Below are positions 48,849 to 62,800 of a stretch of DNA of 64,000 bases, one piece after another. The DNA lies in NCBI GenBank assembly GCA_002104985.1, contig MCGO01000024.1:372001-436000 (forward strand). The letters are read 5' to 3'. Position 1 is the stretch's first letter, and every line of letters starts with the position of its first letter. This DNA is from Rhizoclosmatium globosum (taxonomy: Eukaryota; Chytridiomycota; Chytridiomycetes; Chytridiales; Chytriomycetaceae). Under the pieces are notes generated by a model. That model had not been told where the DNA came from and did no database searches. It worked only from the letters and a program-made list of their open reading frames with translations. A program made the translations under genes and the position numbers.

Positions 48849-49108
48849 CCTCTCTCTCAATTTTATAAGGCTTGAGAACTACGCTTCCTTCTGTCGAAGA
48901 ATCGAAAATGTTGTTGGAAGAGGCTTTGTATCCTGTCTTGACCCAAGGTCTCACCATGTTGTGCAAAGAGAAACCTGCGAATCCTACGGTTAGATATTAT
49001 TTTATTGGTTTTTTGGAATACGTTGAAAAACTAATTTGTAACTAGGTGTGGCTCGGAAAATGGCTTGTGGAACACAACCCAAACCGTCCCAACGTTGCTG
49101 ATGTATAA
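48198..49108 (+). CDS. NME5: NME5/RSP23-type protein: NDP-kinase fold plus Dpy-30 motif
   Basis: A flagellar radial-spoke component. The kinase-like domain reads TEQTVFLIRPEALHCENHIV, LTGAAGSAVVLLLSRFNAL, SLMGPLDLLEAKDFAPTS, and LRAKF (the TS/LRAKF junction forms across a 46-nt intron, about 48612-48658), then FEATEASLRIFFPD. The usual active-site NxxH region is degenerate, as in NME5. A 160-nt intron with a 42-C run follows, then a last part with EEALYPVLTQGLTMLC and PTVWLGKWLVEHNPNRP, the Dpy-30 dimerisation motif seen in NME5 and RSP23. No stop is forced. The HLPQQ..RKHLAISPEQ junction at about 48340-48385 lacks a clear GT donor. Confidence 0.88.
48805..48846 (+). repeat. 42-nt poly-C run in an NME5 intron
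   Basis: Forty-two consecutive C between TTCTTT and AACCTC. True length is probably unreliable in any sequencing technology. Confidence 0.95.
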
Positions 49109-49207
49109 TATTCACTTCGTCGTATTACTTTATAAACATATGTTTTGCTGTGAAACTTGCACGAAAACGAGAAAAACACCATATCCACATCCACATCTTT
49201 ACAGCGT

Positions 49208-49222
49208 GTTGTTATGGACAAC
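49208..49222 (+). promoter_or_regulatory. X-box-like palindrome upstream of DNAI1
   Basis: GTTGTTATGGACAAC fits the RFX consensus RYYNYY-N(1-3)-RRNRAC, 170 bases before the DNAI1 start codon in the 284-bp NME5-DNAI1 interval. A chance match is quite possible. The rest of the interval is A/T-rich with an A-run near 49245-49260 and no other signal I can support. Confidence 0.25.
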
Positions 49223-49392
49223 ACCGAGAATCAAATCAGAGACAAAAAAAACAAAAAAACAAAGCAAATTAGTGATACTTCTTGTCCGCTGATGAAAGAA
49301 AAGAGAATATTCGTATCTCAATCTTTTGAGAGAAAGAAGAGTTTTTGTAGATTGATTCAGTGGAATTGTCAATTTTCTTGATCAAAACCACA

Positions 49393-51802
49393 ATGAAGTC
49401 ACAACGGAAAGTAGCCGTTGCGCCAGCCGCGAACTTGGGTGCAAAGAACACGTCCACTCAGTCACTTGCGTCGAACGCTGGGAACGACCCAAATATGGCG
49501 GGGAACGAAGACTGGCTTCCGGTTTTAATGCCCTTCAATGTTGTACTGATTCTAACGGACAACCATCCAGCCAAAAGTTCTCTTAAAGCCACCCGGGCAA
49601 CTTCAACTAACTGAACCAGAGCTGGAAGAAGAACTAACGGTTTGGCAGTTTCCAGTCAAGTTGCACAAAACTGATAGCCACTTAGAGAATCTTGAACGCG
49701 AACAACCCACACGCGCCTCAAAATATTGCAAGATATAACAATAAAGAGCGAGTTTTCAAAGCTAGTCCGAACGTAGATCATTTTGTCGTTCACTTTGAAT
49801 TTGATGGGTACAGTCCTGTTTTTAATCTTCTGAATCATTAATATCGTCTTCATTAGATATTGGATCTATAAAGAAAAGGAGGAGGAAGCTCCGGAGGCTC
49901 CGCCCGCTGCAGAGACTACAACAGAATCCACTGGAACGGAAACAGAGGGTGGGGAAGGGGCACCTCCAGCATCTGCAGCACCACCTGCCGAAGAAGAAAA
50001 GAAGCAAAAAGGCCCCTTAAGAAACCAATTCAACTTCAGTGAAAGAGCTGCTCAAACCATTAATAACCCGTACAGAGTTGAGTTCAACTCACATCTTGAC
50101 TATTTGGAAGCTGACTGCAACAATCTAGGAACGTTCCACAAACACCGAGCCACCTCCAGCCCGTGTCTTTAGCGACACCGTCAACCAATGGTCCATCTAC
50201 GACGCGTACATGGAAGACCTCCAGGCCAAAGAAAAGTCTGTCAAGGAAAAGCCAAAGCATCGAAAGGAAACAAGGACGATGACAAGCAAAACATTCTACC
50301 GACTGAAAACAACCATAACGAGGACGCGTATTACAAGAACCCAGAGTTGAAGAAGGCCATGATTATTATTGAACGTATGGCGAATCAGAACACGTTTGAT
50401 GATGTTGCTCAGGATTACAAGTATTGGGAAGATGCTAGTGATGAGTTGGGTGATCGTAAATGTAAGTAACTTTAAAGGTGATTTTTAACGACTCACCAAT
50501 TTTTTTGCAGCCGGAAGTCTCCTCCCACTCTGGAAGTTTGTTTGCGAGAAGGAAAAGAGAAAGCAAGTTACTGCAGTATGCTGGAACCCAAAGAACACGG
50601 ACTTGTTTGCAGTTGGATACGGTTCTTATGATTTCTCAAAGCAAGGTCCGGGTATGATTGCTTGTTTCACGTTAAAGAACCCGTCCTACCCCGAGTATTT
50701 GTATTTGACGGAATCTGGTGTCATGAGTTTGGACTACCATCCACAACATCCTTCGTTTTTGGCTGTGGTAGGTTTCCTTCAGAGTCTTTTAGGTTTTGAA
50801 GCCGTGCTAACTTCTTTGCGACAAGGGACTCTATGATGGATCTGTGTTGGTCTATAACATGCAAAAGAAAGTCGATGGGCCCTTGTTCAAATGTAATGCC
50901 AAGAATGGCAAACACACGGATCCTGTGTGGCAAGTCTGTTGGCAAAAAGATGACTTGGATGATAACATGAACTTCTTTTCCGTGTCATCGGATGGCCGTG
51001 TTGCCCAGTGGACGTTGTTGCAAAACGAGTTGATATACACGGTTTGCTTCTTGATTGATGTATATGATATACTTATATTATTCGACAGGATGTTATTAGA
51101 TTGAAGTTCAACGAAAGTGGGACGGAGTTGGTGGGTGAAGATGAGCCGCTGTTTAGTTTGGCGGGTGGTTGTTGCTTTGACTTTCACAAGACAATTGACC
51201 ACTTGTTTGTGGTGGGAACCGAGGAAGGACGAATTCACAAGTGCTCTAAGACTTACAACAGTCAATATTTGCTTTCTTTCGATGTAAGTAGCAAGATCCA
51301 CTTCTAGTAACGTTCCTAACTCGCAAGTTTAGGCACATCAAATGTCCGTTTACACTGTTCGATACAATCCATTCCATGGAAATGTATTCTTATCAGCTAG
51401 TGCTGACTGGACCGTCAAGCTGTGGGACCATTGCAAAGACAAACCGTTGGTATCATTTGACCTGAACAGTTCAGTTGGAGATGTAGCATGGGCACCATAT
51501 TCATCAACAGTGTTTGCGGCAGTAACAGCCGAAGGAAAGGTATGAGTTGCTATTCCAGGAAGGAAACAGTGATTAATTCTTATATTCAGGCATTTGTGTT
51601 CGACTTGAACGAAAACAAGTACGAGCCAATTTGTGAACAGCAAATTGTACGAAAAGCCAAGCTCACTCATTGTGCCTTCAATCCGTTTGAACCAATCTTG
51701 CTGGTGGGGGATGATAAGGGAACGGTAGTCAGTCTCAAGCTGTCACCTAACCTCCGAAAGGTCAACAACATCGACTGTGCAATGATTTACCAGCAGAGTT
51801 AG
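49393..51802 (+). CDS. DNAI1: Axonemal outer-arm dynein intermediate chain 1 (DNAI1/IC78 type)
   Basis: A WD-repeat intermediate chain that anchors the outer dynein arm. The N-terminus reads [20 protein letters not shown] across a 49-nt intron, then [15 protein letters not shown], a Pro/Glu-rich linker, [31 protein letters not shown] and [12 protein letters not shown]. The WD part includes [77 protein letters not shown] and [19 protein letters not shown]. About twelve exons. One base seems missing in an A-run near 50245. This is axonemal, not cytoplasmic, dynein and so shows a motile flagellum. Confidence 0.95.
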
Positions 51803-51916
51803 TATGAGAATTTAGATTATTACATTTTTGTTACTTCTCAATAAATCTTGTTTGTGAGGAAACGCGTCCCTCAAAAAAGCACCACCACAAACACAACCCA
51901 ACCACCAAAAGCAACA

Positions 51917-53171
<1,255 letters not shown>

Positions 53172-53203
53172 TTCATTATCATTTATATTTGGTACAATGA
53201 ATC

Positions 53204-55059
53204 ATGATAAACTTCAGAAATGGTATAAATATTGTTTTTAAAACTGTGCTGCAAAAGATTTGCATGATTCCCAATTTGATTCGCATACTTCAACCACAAG
53301 CTCATCTTGTCCTTGTGGTTCTATTATATTCCGCTATATCGTTCTCCCTTGCCTATTCAGTTCGAGCGATTCAACTTGCATCCCAGCCATTTTCTGCGCC
53401 TGTTGTTTTGGGACTAATTATTCCACCTCTGATGGTCGAAGGTCAAGTTTTCCATGGCCAATCGCGCTTTGAATATAGTGGAACCAAGTTATGGCAAGTA
53501 ACTGTCGCAACTGCGTCTTTCCGTTTTCTGAGCCCCGTTTTCTGGTGCTTGATTTCGTATTTCCTTGCTCCAAACTCTCTCAATTCAGTCTATCTTGGTT
53601 CAGACGTGTTTCATACGGCGTTTCGTGCTGTCATAAATGTTCTTGTCGGGAGGGGTTGGGAACATGTCAGGAGTAACGTTCGAGAAGTGGCGATGAAGGC
53701 TCTGTTCTCGTTTGTAATTCTCTCTGCAACGAAGCTACTTTGTGTCGGATTCACGCAGGCCATATATTATAATCAAAATTCGTTTATGCTGTTGGAAATC
53801 GTCACAATTATCATATTCCCAACGTTTCAGATTCTGTTCTCGCTTTTTACGGCTGGATACGTGTCAAAGCGAGATATTCAGAAGGAAACACTGCATATAT
53901 ATCAATCTTTAGTGCCTTGTTACATTATATCAGCCATCAAAGTGAGTTTGCTCCGACTGGCTGTTAAAATAACGCTTTTTTGGTAGATGCTTCGAGTTCT
54001 CGATCTCACGAATGGAAATAATTTAGAATATTATGCATTTAATACGCTGTCAGTGTTAACCACAAAGTTCTTACCACGAATGGTTCACTTGCAATTACTT
54101 CGGAGAAAACGAAGGCTCTCTCTACAAGCTGTGGATGAAGATAGAACTCTTATAATCGAGCAAAACAAACCAACGGATATTAACGAATTTGAAAATGCGC
54201 GTCCAATGACCGAAACAATCCCGGAAAGCTCAATAACTTCTCTCGCCATAAATCGACAGGATCCAAATGAAATGAGTGTTACTAGCAAACCCAAAAGACT
54301 CAGTCCTTTGAGTCAAGTAGTACATTCTGAAGAAATTGAATCTAAATCGTTGGAACAATCCACAACTATGGAGTATCCTGCAGAGGATTTACCGTTACCA
54401 ACAGCTGTGCAACCGAAAGACACGAAACCTGAGCTTGTGCGTCCCATTCCACCAAGATTGCTCATCTCCATGGACAGCTCAAAGAGTATATTAATACCGA
54501 CACCCGTCATTCTAACACCCAACATTATTGATATTGCTAAAGATGTACTAGGCGATGAAGATGTACGACAACGAGTTATGAGATGCGATGACGCATTTCG
54601 TGATGTTGTAGCAGTTACAGTCGCGTCTGCCTTTTCGGTAGTCTTTTATAAAGATTTCCCTGGGATTGGAGTCGATTTACAGCAAATTGGGTTCCGGGTG
54701 TTATCATTGTTTGTATTATCATTTGTGTTTGAGGTCTTTACCGTAGCAATTGAGTGGAAAGCTGGTGAGGCATTCTTCATTTGAAATCCAGCAAATAACT
54801 TTTAAAATATAAGGATACGAACCGTATACGCTCGAGAAAGATCTTCGAGGTTATATGTACTTGCCGATGCTGTTGCAAGCATTTGCTGTGTGTGGGTCTT
54901 GTGTACAGGGAGCTGAAGGACTCTTTCCAACTGTACAATAAGTCTCTATTTTTTATTATATAATAAGAATGTGCATGTACATTTATAGAGAATTGGAAGG
55001 ATTGGAATCCTGACTTCAAACATCCGCGTGTCCGATTGAATGCCATCCACCGTGAGTGA
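53204..55059 (+). CDS. Orphan multispan membrane protein
   Basis: I do not recognise this family. Six hydrophobic segments come first (LVLVVLLYSAISFSLAYS, APVVLGLIIPPLMVEG, LSPVFWCLISYFLA, LFSFVILSATKLLCVGF, LLEIVTIIIFPTFQILFSLF, LVPCYIISAI), then a hydrophilic Ser/Pro/Glu loop of about 150 residues, then three more (VVAVTVASAFSVVFY, LSLFVLSFVFEVFTVAI, MLLQAFAVCGSCVQG). Two introns are clear (53942-53986 and 54770-54819). A third (54930-54984, ending tatagag) would add WKDWNPDFKHPRVRL and move the stop from 54942 to 55059. An alternative start is Met at 53264. It begins 32 bases after RPN11. Confidence 0.65.
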
Positions 55060-55318
55060 CCCACCTCTTTCTTGCGCCAACTAAGCAAACGAGGCAGTGC
55101 TTTTTGGGTTCGTGGGACTCGGTGGGTCGTCTGTCCGGCAAAGCACCGAACTTGGCTCGACCAGCGCAGCACTTGAGCGAGGCGCCCGTGCGAGTTGTCG
55201 AAGCGGCGATGCGAAAGTAATCTGAATTCGTTGAAAAGAGTCAAAGAAAGAAACTGATGTTGTTCGTTGGCCCAGAGCTGCTCGGACAATCTTCTCTGAG
55301 CCTCACGAGGACGACTTT

Positions 55319-58300
55319 ATGAGCCAGAGAGTCCTCATTAAAGTAAGCAATCCTAAGTTGTAGTGTCTGCTTTATTGCATACAGCTTACCTGAATCTGGT
55401 GTAGCACGTGCTTCGGATGTGTGTTGGCGTTGAAACAAGTCTCTTTCACCTTGACAAGGAAACCTTGACGTTCTCTACTCCTTCGCGTCCTGATTTGAGG
55501 TTGGAAGCTACGTCATGCACTGTCATCAAAAGGTTTTGATTTTTGTATCATGGCCTATGTCTTATCACCCCGTTAGTATTCTTGACCAGTTCACTCAAAT
55601 TGGTACCCACTTTGCTCGACTCGAGCATATTTCGAATTCGTTTCCGTCATATATGCTGTATGGCTTTTAGATTCGGAAATCCGCCACTAACTATGCTGCC
55701 AGTGTAAATCCAACGGAACTGATATTCTATGATGGGCTGAGATCATTTCTGTCTCTTGTTCGCGCGTCTATAATGGAAGTCTACGATATGTCTATGGCTG
55801 ATGCTCATACTGGTCTCATTACTGTGCTGCACAGAATGGATTCGCTGGGGTTCTTTCTCGAGCAACTAGCCCACATTTGTGGATGTGCTTCAAACGTGTC
55901 CAAATCAGCTTCGGATCAATTTGTTTTGCCAGCAAGTGGGGAACTTCTAACAAGAATATATGTCTTGTTGGAATCACTTGAGAACCAGTCTTTGAGTGAA
56001 ACCTCGCGAGAATCTGTTTTGAAGCAAATTCTTCTATCGCTCTTTCAACAAGTTTCGAGACCGTTAGTAGATTTATTTTCTGCGTTAGTAGGAATCCAGA
56101 ATGGAAAAGTAGAGGATGCGTTTGATTCCATCCTGAGTCCTGTTGCGACAGTCTCAAACCTCAATTTAGCCCTTAATCAAATCAAGGTAACAAAAAGAAT
56201 AACAGTTGCCTATATAGTCCCTTAAAGTATACGTCGTAGGATTCACGAGTCATACCATCATTCATTCCCTCAGACTTGATTGACGCTGCCAGCCATGCAG
56301 GCTTTTGTCTTCAGCTCCTGCAAAGCTTCAATCCAAACCATCAGCTCTTTGTTCCCAGTGACGAACAAAAGCTCAAACTTTCAATTGTCTTCCTTCCAAC
56401 AGAAGTTCAGCTGTCCGTACCTTGCATTCCGTTTCAATTTGCATTAACTCGTCTCTCTTAGTTTTCGCCACTCAATTACACTTCATATGAAGGCATACTG
56501 GAAGGATATGTTAGTTCGCGAAACAGATGTTCGAAAGAAACATGAAGAACAAATTGCGAACCGCCGGACTGAGTTATTAAATATTCAGAAGAAGCGAGTA
56601 TGTAGTGTTTTTTTGTTTTTCTTTGATCTCAGCCTGTTTTGGCCTTACAGTAAACTTCTGTAGGAAGAATACATCGCTGCTTCAAAAGCAGCTCGAGCCA
56701 GCTCTAAAATCAACACAAAAACAGCAAAGTGGCGTGTTCAAGTTGAAAACTTTCTCGCTGAAGTTGCCGAGTATCGTAATCAACAAGAACTCCGAAGACT
56801 TGAAGAGTTAGAGGAGTTACTTCAACAACAACGCGAGGACGACGCCCAATTTCGCGCCAAAGAAGAAATTATGAAGTTGGAATTGGAGGCTCAGTATAAA
56901 GAAAAGATGGCGGCACTTGAGTTGAAAGCCATGAAAACGGAATGGTCGTTGAAACGAGGAGCTCTCATCGATAAAAGGAGAAGCGTTATGTTCAATGACG
57001 AGATGTTCTTGAAACCAGTAGACGAGTCAACGGACTCTATCACCTCCGATGATGAATATCTTCTGGCTAGGGAAGAACCTATAATGGAGGAAACAGCAAA
57101 TACTGAAAGTCCGTTGAGTACAGAAGAAAACGTCCAATTCAATGACCAGCAAGCTGCTGAAGAAAATCTGTCAATCGTTAATTCGGATATGGTAGAGGAT
57201 GTTGATTCAAAATTGGAATTGGTGGAACCTCTTCAGAAAACCGAATCTGCTGCCTCGAATACCATTGCCCTTGCTGCTGACCTTGAATACAAAGCCGATT
57301 CAGCTGATGAGAATATTGAATTGGATGTGAATGAAAAAGTTACCTTGCAACCAACATCTGGTCTACAAACTCTTTCGGATACCGAACAGGAACCTTCAAA
57401 AGCCAAGGAAAATTCAGCTACTTGCTCTTGCCATGGAATTGTTCAATACTTGTGTCCAACTCCAACAATGACACTTGTGGAATCTGTTAAAAATTCCTCC
57501 GACTTCAACATTTTTAACACAACATCGCTCGAAACTATTTTGGAAATGACTCTTTTCAAAGCTATTCACTCACGATGTGATCTCATCTCTCAAGAGGTAT
57601 GCATTTCTTTTCCTTGCCATTATCTAAACGAGTTGTAGACGTTACTCGTACTTGTACGCGACTTAAAACTCAAAGAAGAGCTTGACCTGCTGGGAAACGC
57701 GTTTTTCCTTAATGACCATGAATTTACCGACTACGTTTTGAGTCAATGCCGCCCTCTCATTCCTGGGCAAGGGATGAAGAAAATTCAAGACTCGTCCTCC
57801 CTTGTATGGAACGAGCTCAAGAAAGTGAACCCGAAGCTGAAGTTGATACGGTCAGAGTCAACTACTCGAGAGATTGCTGTTCGGCTACAATATTTGGCAA
57901 AAGCTCCATTTAATTATATCCTAACTCCTGACTCACTTCAAACTTACAATTCATTCTTCTCCCTTCTTCAAGCCACCAAATTATGCCTGTCAGATCTTCA
58001 CTGCCTTCGTATTCCACGTGGATCAAAAGTGGAATCAGGCTTAATGGTTCGTTTCCGGATGGAATCAATTGAATTTGTTTCAAGTATTCTTCAGTACTTT
58101 CATGAAGTTGGACTTTCGCCCTGGCATATGTTTAAGGCGGCGTTGCTTGAATTTGAGACGTCTGCGCAGTCCAACATATTGGGATCTGGTGGCCTGAACA
58201 AAATGGACAACGGGAAATATAGAATAACGGATCTCAAGTCTCTCAAACGCGCCCATGAGCAAATGCTGAGTCAAATCAGCTGGTATTTTTTACTTTGGAA

Positions 58301-58562
58301 GGAGCAGAAGCCAGTGTTTTCTCTCTTGATGGAGTTATTTGATGATATCAGAGGTATTTGTCAGATGAACATTCCTGATGCTTCACAAGCCATTCATGCT
58401 TTCCGACAAAAGCTAGGCATATTTGTGAAAGTGGTCATCAAAATGAAGCATTTGGATTTGAGTGCAACATCAAAAAGTGCTAGCGTAGGCCAAAATTACG
58501 GTAGTTTGAGTGCACTGTTGTTGTTCATCAACTTTAATCGTTATTATTCTAAAGAAGACTAA
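55319..58562 (+). CDS. TUBGCP6: Gamma-tubulin complex component, GCP6-like
   Basis: Part of the ring complex that nucleates microtubules. The start is set at MSQRVLIK, spliced in phase to HVLRMCVGVETSLFHLDKET. ILDQFTQIGTHFARLEH, a helical N-terminal GRIP1 part, FRHSITLHMKAYWKDML, and a basic coiled coil with RTELLNIQKKREEYIAASK and EELEELLQQQREDDAQF follow. An acidic linker of about 220 residues comes next, then the GRIP2 domain: LLVLVRDLKLKEELDLLGNA, FNYILTPDSLQTYNSFFSLL, RMESIEFVSSILQYFHEV. The long coiled-coil insert between GRIP1 and GRIP2 is characteristic of GCP6. Exon joins between 55480 and 56500 are approximate. The 55060-55318 interval before it is GC-rich with no gene. Confidence 0.8.
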
Positions 58563-58631
58563 TATTTATTGAATTTCTGTATAATAAAGTATTTATTGAA
58601 CGAGTCTCTATATATTGGAAATGAATGGTGA

Positions 58632-59690
58632 TCAATAGTTGTTGAAGCTTTCATAGTTGTTTGGTCTCTTTGCTCTCACATCCGTGTAGCGGTCGAAGCG
58701 GAGGAGGACGAGTGGAACAATATAAATAACTGTACTGTGAATGAAGAAGAGAAGAGAGGCGACACCACCAACTTCTCCGAGCCAATTGAACTGCAATAAA
58801 TGAATGTCAGCTACAAATCCACTCAAAAATATATCATTACCATGTCGAGTGGAAGAAAAGCTTTCTCATACACAACTTGAAGGGCTGGGTACCTAATCTC
58901 TAAGTTGACGGGAGAAGCAGCTGACGAATTCCAAGTTCTGCGAGTGTTGAGACCAAGTAGGACACCTTCGATTCAAAGTTGATTTGATAGTTTCCATCCA
59001 AATCAATAGTGATCACTTTTCTTATGGCAACTTCTGCTGTAGTGTATGTCGCAGCAGTAAAATAGTTGTCAAATGTGATGTTGAACTGGTTTCCAAACGT
59101 TGCGTTATTTTGGTCCGACAAGAACGTAAGAATTCCATCATTCTTGTTCGCACGAGTTCCAGTAACATTGACTTGCAAGTACATGTACTCGTCTTGGTCG
59201 TTTGCAATTAAAAGGTTTCCTGGGGCTTGGTTGACGCTAACACAACTGAGGGAGTCTCCTTCCACTTGAAGGTTTCCAGAAAACATTCCTGCTTTGTCAC
59301 AGTCAATGTTCGTAGCAGTAGTTTTTTAATGCAATTCGCAACTGCGACGGAAGCAGCTGGATCGTCTGCGCACATTGTGACTACTGGGAATTCAAAGGAG
59401 GCAGATGGAACCGCTGACGGGAAGAGATCATCAAAGTAATCAATTGGAATCAAATTTGGGGTTTGAGTCGTTCTGTACGTGGCTGGAAGCTGTGAGAAAT
59501 TGTATTGTTAGAGACGTTATTTTATGTTACACAGTTAAACCTGAGTCACGACTTTATGGCCTCTGAAACCAGCGTAAATAAGCATAAGCAAAAAGAAGAA
59601 CGTTCCAAGCAAGCCACTGATGGCATCGTAGATACGTTGCCCACGGCTGTTGAAAATTCTGTTGGAATCAGCAATGTAGTTTCCTGTCAT
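58632..59690 (-). CDS. Orphan two-TM protein with Cys-containing ectodomain
   Basis: Not recognised. The N-terminus MTGNYIADSNRIFNSRGQRI leads to TM1 (SGLLGTFFFLLMLIYAGF). An outer domain with four or more Cys (VTMCADDP, ANCIK, IDCDKAGMF, LSCVSVNQ) and N-glycosylation sites (NVTGT, NNATF, NITF) follows, then TM2 (GGVASLLFFIHSTVIYIVPL) and a short basic tail RFDRYTDVRAKRP. Topology resembles P2X, ASIC or ectodomain flippase subunits, but no signature of these is seen. One base is missing in A6 near 59325 and one near 58965. Two introns (59535-59485 and 58848-58793). Confidence 0.6.
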
Positions 59691-59857
59691 CAGGTTTCAG
59701 AGCTAGAATAAGAGTTTATGAAATTGGTACCCATGATGAAGAGAAAGATGATAAAGGAAGGAAGGAACTGACGTTGTTGATTCTTGAAGGGATTTTCTGC
59801 AGATCTGATGAGGTTGGACACGATCAGGAAAAATAAAATAATATCGTTTATATTAAG

Positions 59858-62800
59858 TTATTCGTCGATTTCTTCAACCTTGTCTCCCATCTTTACGTCG
59901 TCATCGTCTTCTTCACCTTCCCTGTCCTCAACCACTGCTGACTCCTTTCCTTTTTGCTGTTTCATATACTCAACCTGTTCCACAATCATTTGGTGGACGT
60001 AAGAACCCATCTACATATAAGAAGTCAGCAATACCGTAAGAAAGTGTTCAAAAACGAAACTCACATGGACAACATCCTTGATCTCAAACACAGATCCCTC
60101 ATCTTCCGCTTTCCACTCGCCCGATCCTTCTGCTGTTTCAACAACTCCAGTTTCGCCTACCAGCCGTGTAAATTCATCCGCTTCCCACACCTCCTTTCCT
60201 CGAAGCCAGAAACCATCACTTGGTCTCTGCTGGACAAGTTTCGCAAAGGACTCTTGTAGTTCCAGACAGTTTTCAAACAGTGTTCGTCGGCCAAAGACGT
60301 ATAATCCCAGGCGAGCACGGGACAGAGCGACAATCAAGCGGCGAACATCACGCAAGTGACCCACAGTCTTTGTACGAACCAGAGAAAGGAGAATGTAGTC
60401 ATTCTGTTGACCTTGGAATTTGTCAACAGTGGCTACTTTGTGTGGAAGGCCAAACAGTGGGTTCCAACGACATCGTTTCTCCCAACACATCTTCAATGAG
60501 AGCCTTTTGACCATTATAAGTGGTGAGAATAGAGATTTTCTCAGCTGGGTAGCTACACACATAATCAGCAACATTCAAAAAATACAAAACCATACCCCAA
60601 AAGTCTCATATACTGATAGGTAGCAACGACATATTCAGCCTCACCAAGATTTTGCATAAAGTGAGGAATAGGTTCGGTTTCGCCCTTTCCTTGATAATCT
60701 TCCACATTCACAAACTGGTAATCAAAGAAAACCCAGGATTAGCCAACTGGAACTCGATATTCTTGCTGTTTGATACAACTTCGTCCAAATCCTTCAAGTC
60801 CTCGTAGTTCCATCGGAACAAATCCGCCAACTGTGGACGACATCGTCCTTGTTGGTCCAACTGAATCGCAGGTACGCCCAATCGAATCAAACGTGCAAAC
60901 AAGGATTGTTCCATGTTTCCGTACTTTTGGAAGGCTGAGTTTTGAACAATCGGTGGGAGTTGGTGGTGATCTCCGATCATTACAACACGCTTCAGGCGTG
61001 AGAGACCCGTCTCTTGGTCTGGGCTTTGTAAAAGCAAAGGAATGAACGTCTCCACCTCCAAAATCTGCGCAGCTTCTTCCATAACAACGTTATGGTACTT
61101 AAATCCCAGAGCGACCAAATCACGACGCTTCAAGGAAGCATGCGTACAAGTCAACGCAATGATCTTGGCTTCTTTGATGAGCAAGTAGTTGCTGCGGTCA
61201 TGATTATTACGCAACAGCTCAAATGCTCTGACTTCTTCCAACTCTGTAAAGATTTTGCTGATGTGTCTCCAGCAACCTTCAACCCCCTCCTTAGCTTCTT
61301 CCAAAGACTGACCTTCATAAAACAGAGGCGATGGTGCATTTGAGAAGTAGTAATGGAATGGGAAGTTGTCGTTCAATTTTTGTACTGTCACGTTGGCATC
61401 ATCCATCACTCCTCGGAACCGATCCCACAGTCTTGAGACATGTTGATTAAAGAAGTGCTGAGCAGTTTCACACGTAGATCCATGAGCTCCTGGTAGATAG
61501 AGACTGGCTGCCAAGACATCCACTTGAGCCAACAAGGTGATTCTCTTTTCCAGGAATGAGTTGGCACGACCATATTTACCCCAACTTTCTTCAGACTCCA
61601 AGTCTTCTGCGCCTTGTCCCAACCGAAGCACATGACGTTGGTCAATGTCAAGTGCCACAATCTTTTCAAAGAGCTGATTCAAAGCTTGATTAGAGTGGGT
61701 TACAAGCAGCGTTTTCTCGTTGGGGAAGTTGTGGTAAATGTTGGCAATAATTTGGACAGTTGTATCAGTCTTTCCAGTTCCAGGAGGTCCTACAACAAGT
61801 GTCAAACCAGGAGACGACCCGGCATGAATAGCTTCCACTTGCTTCGGAGTAAATTTGATGGTATTCAATTTTGGTGCGTCCTCAAGGAAAGGTCCCATAT
61901 TTACAGGCTTGTACGTGTCAACTTCTACCGTCAAATCTTCTTTGGTTTGCTTTTTTGTCTCAGAATCTGCTTTCCTCTTTCCAAGCGATGAAGAATCTTT
62001 CAAGGCAGAGTACATAGAATTGGGGAACTTCAGTACAAAAGGTGGCTTCTTGTTCTTTGATTCAGCCAAAGCTCCAACTGGCTTCAAGTTCTATAATGGA
62101 AGGTTAGCATACTGAAAACTTTGTAGCCATATCAGATCTTACCAAGTGAGGGAAACTCGCAACAGCATGATCCCATCCCAAGAAAGTATCCCTGAAATCA
62201 ATGCGAGTCTCGGGATTCTTCATATTCCGGAAGGACGCACTGTCAGGGTCTCCATATCCCAAGACAACGTCCTGCAACCAGTCCGGAACAACAATTTCAC
62301 TGCTTTGCATCAAATCACGCAAGCTTTCTACTACAGATTTGAAGTTATTTTCCTGACCCTTGCGGCGAAGCAGAACATTGAAAGTGCGATGGATGTCAGA
62401 TGACTCCTTCTTGGTGACTTTGAGCATATCACGTTCGTATTGATTTGTGTCAAGAGCTACGCGGAGGGACCGAGAGTAAGAGCGCCCTGGACCTCTGCGC
62501 TGTTGCCCTTCTTCCTCTTCATCATTTTCCAACGCCTTTCCTCCTTCCTTGTCCAGGGCATCAACAACCATACATCCACGAATATGCTTGATACCAAATT
62601 GTTTCCTGAATGGCAATTGCTTCTGCTTCGTTTTATCTTTTCCAGTGTCTTTTGCATTCTTTGACCACGACGGAAGCTCTGGATCCATTTCAATCGTAAT
62701 CAAAAATAGCACGTCGTGACGCTTTAAGGACTCCCATTCACGACGAATGGAGTCGGAGTACTTTCCAACGACAAAAGACACTTCACCCAGCACAAAACTG

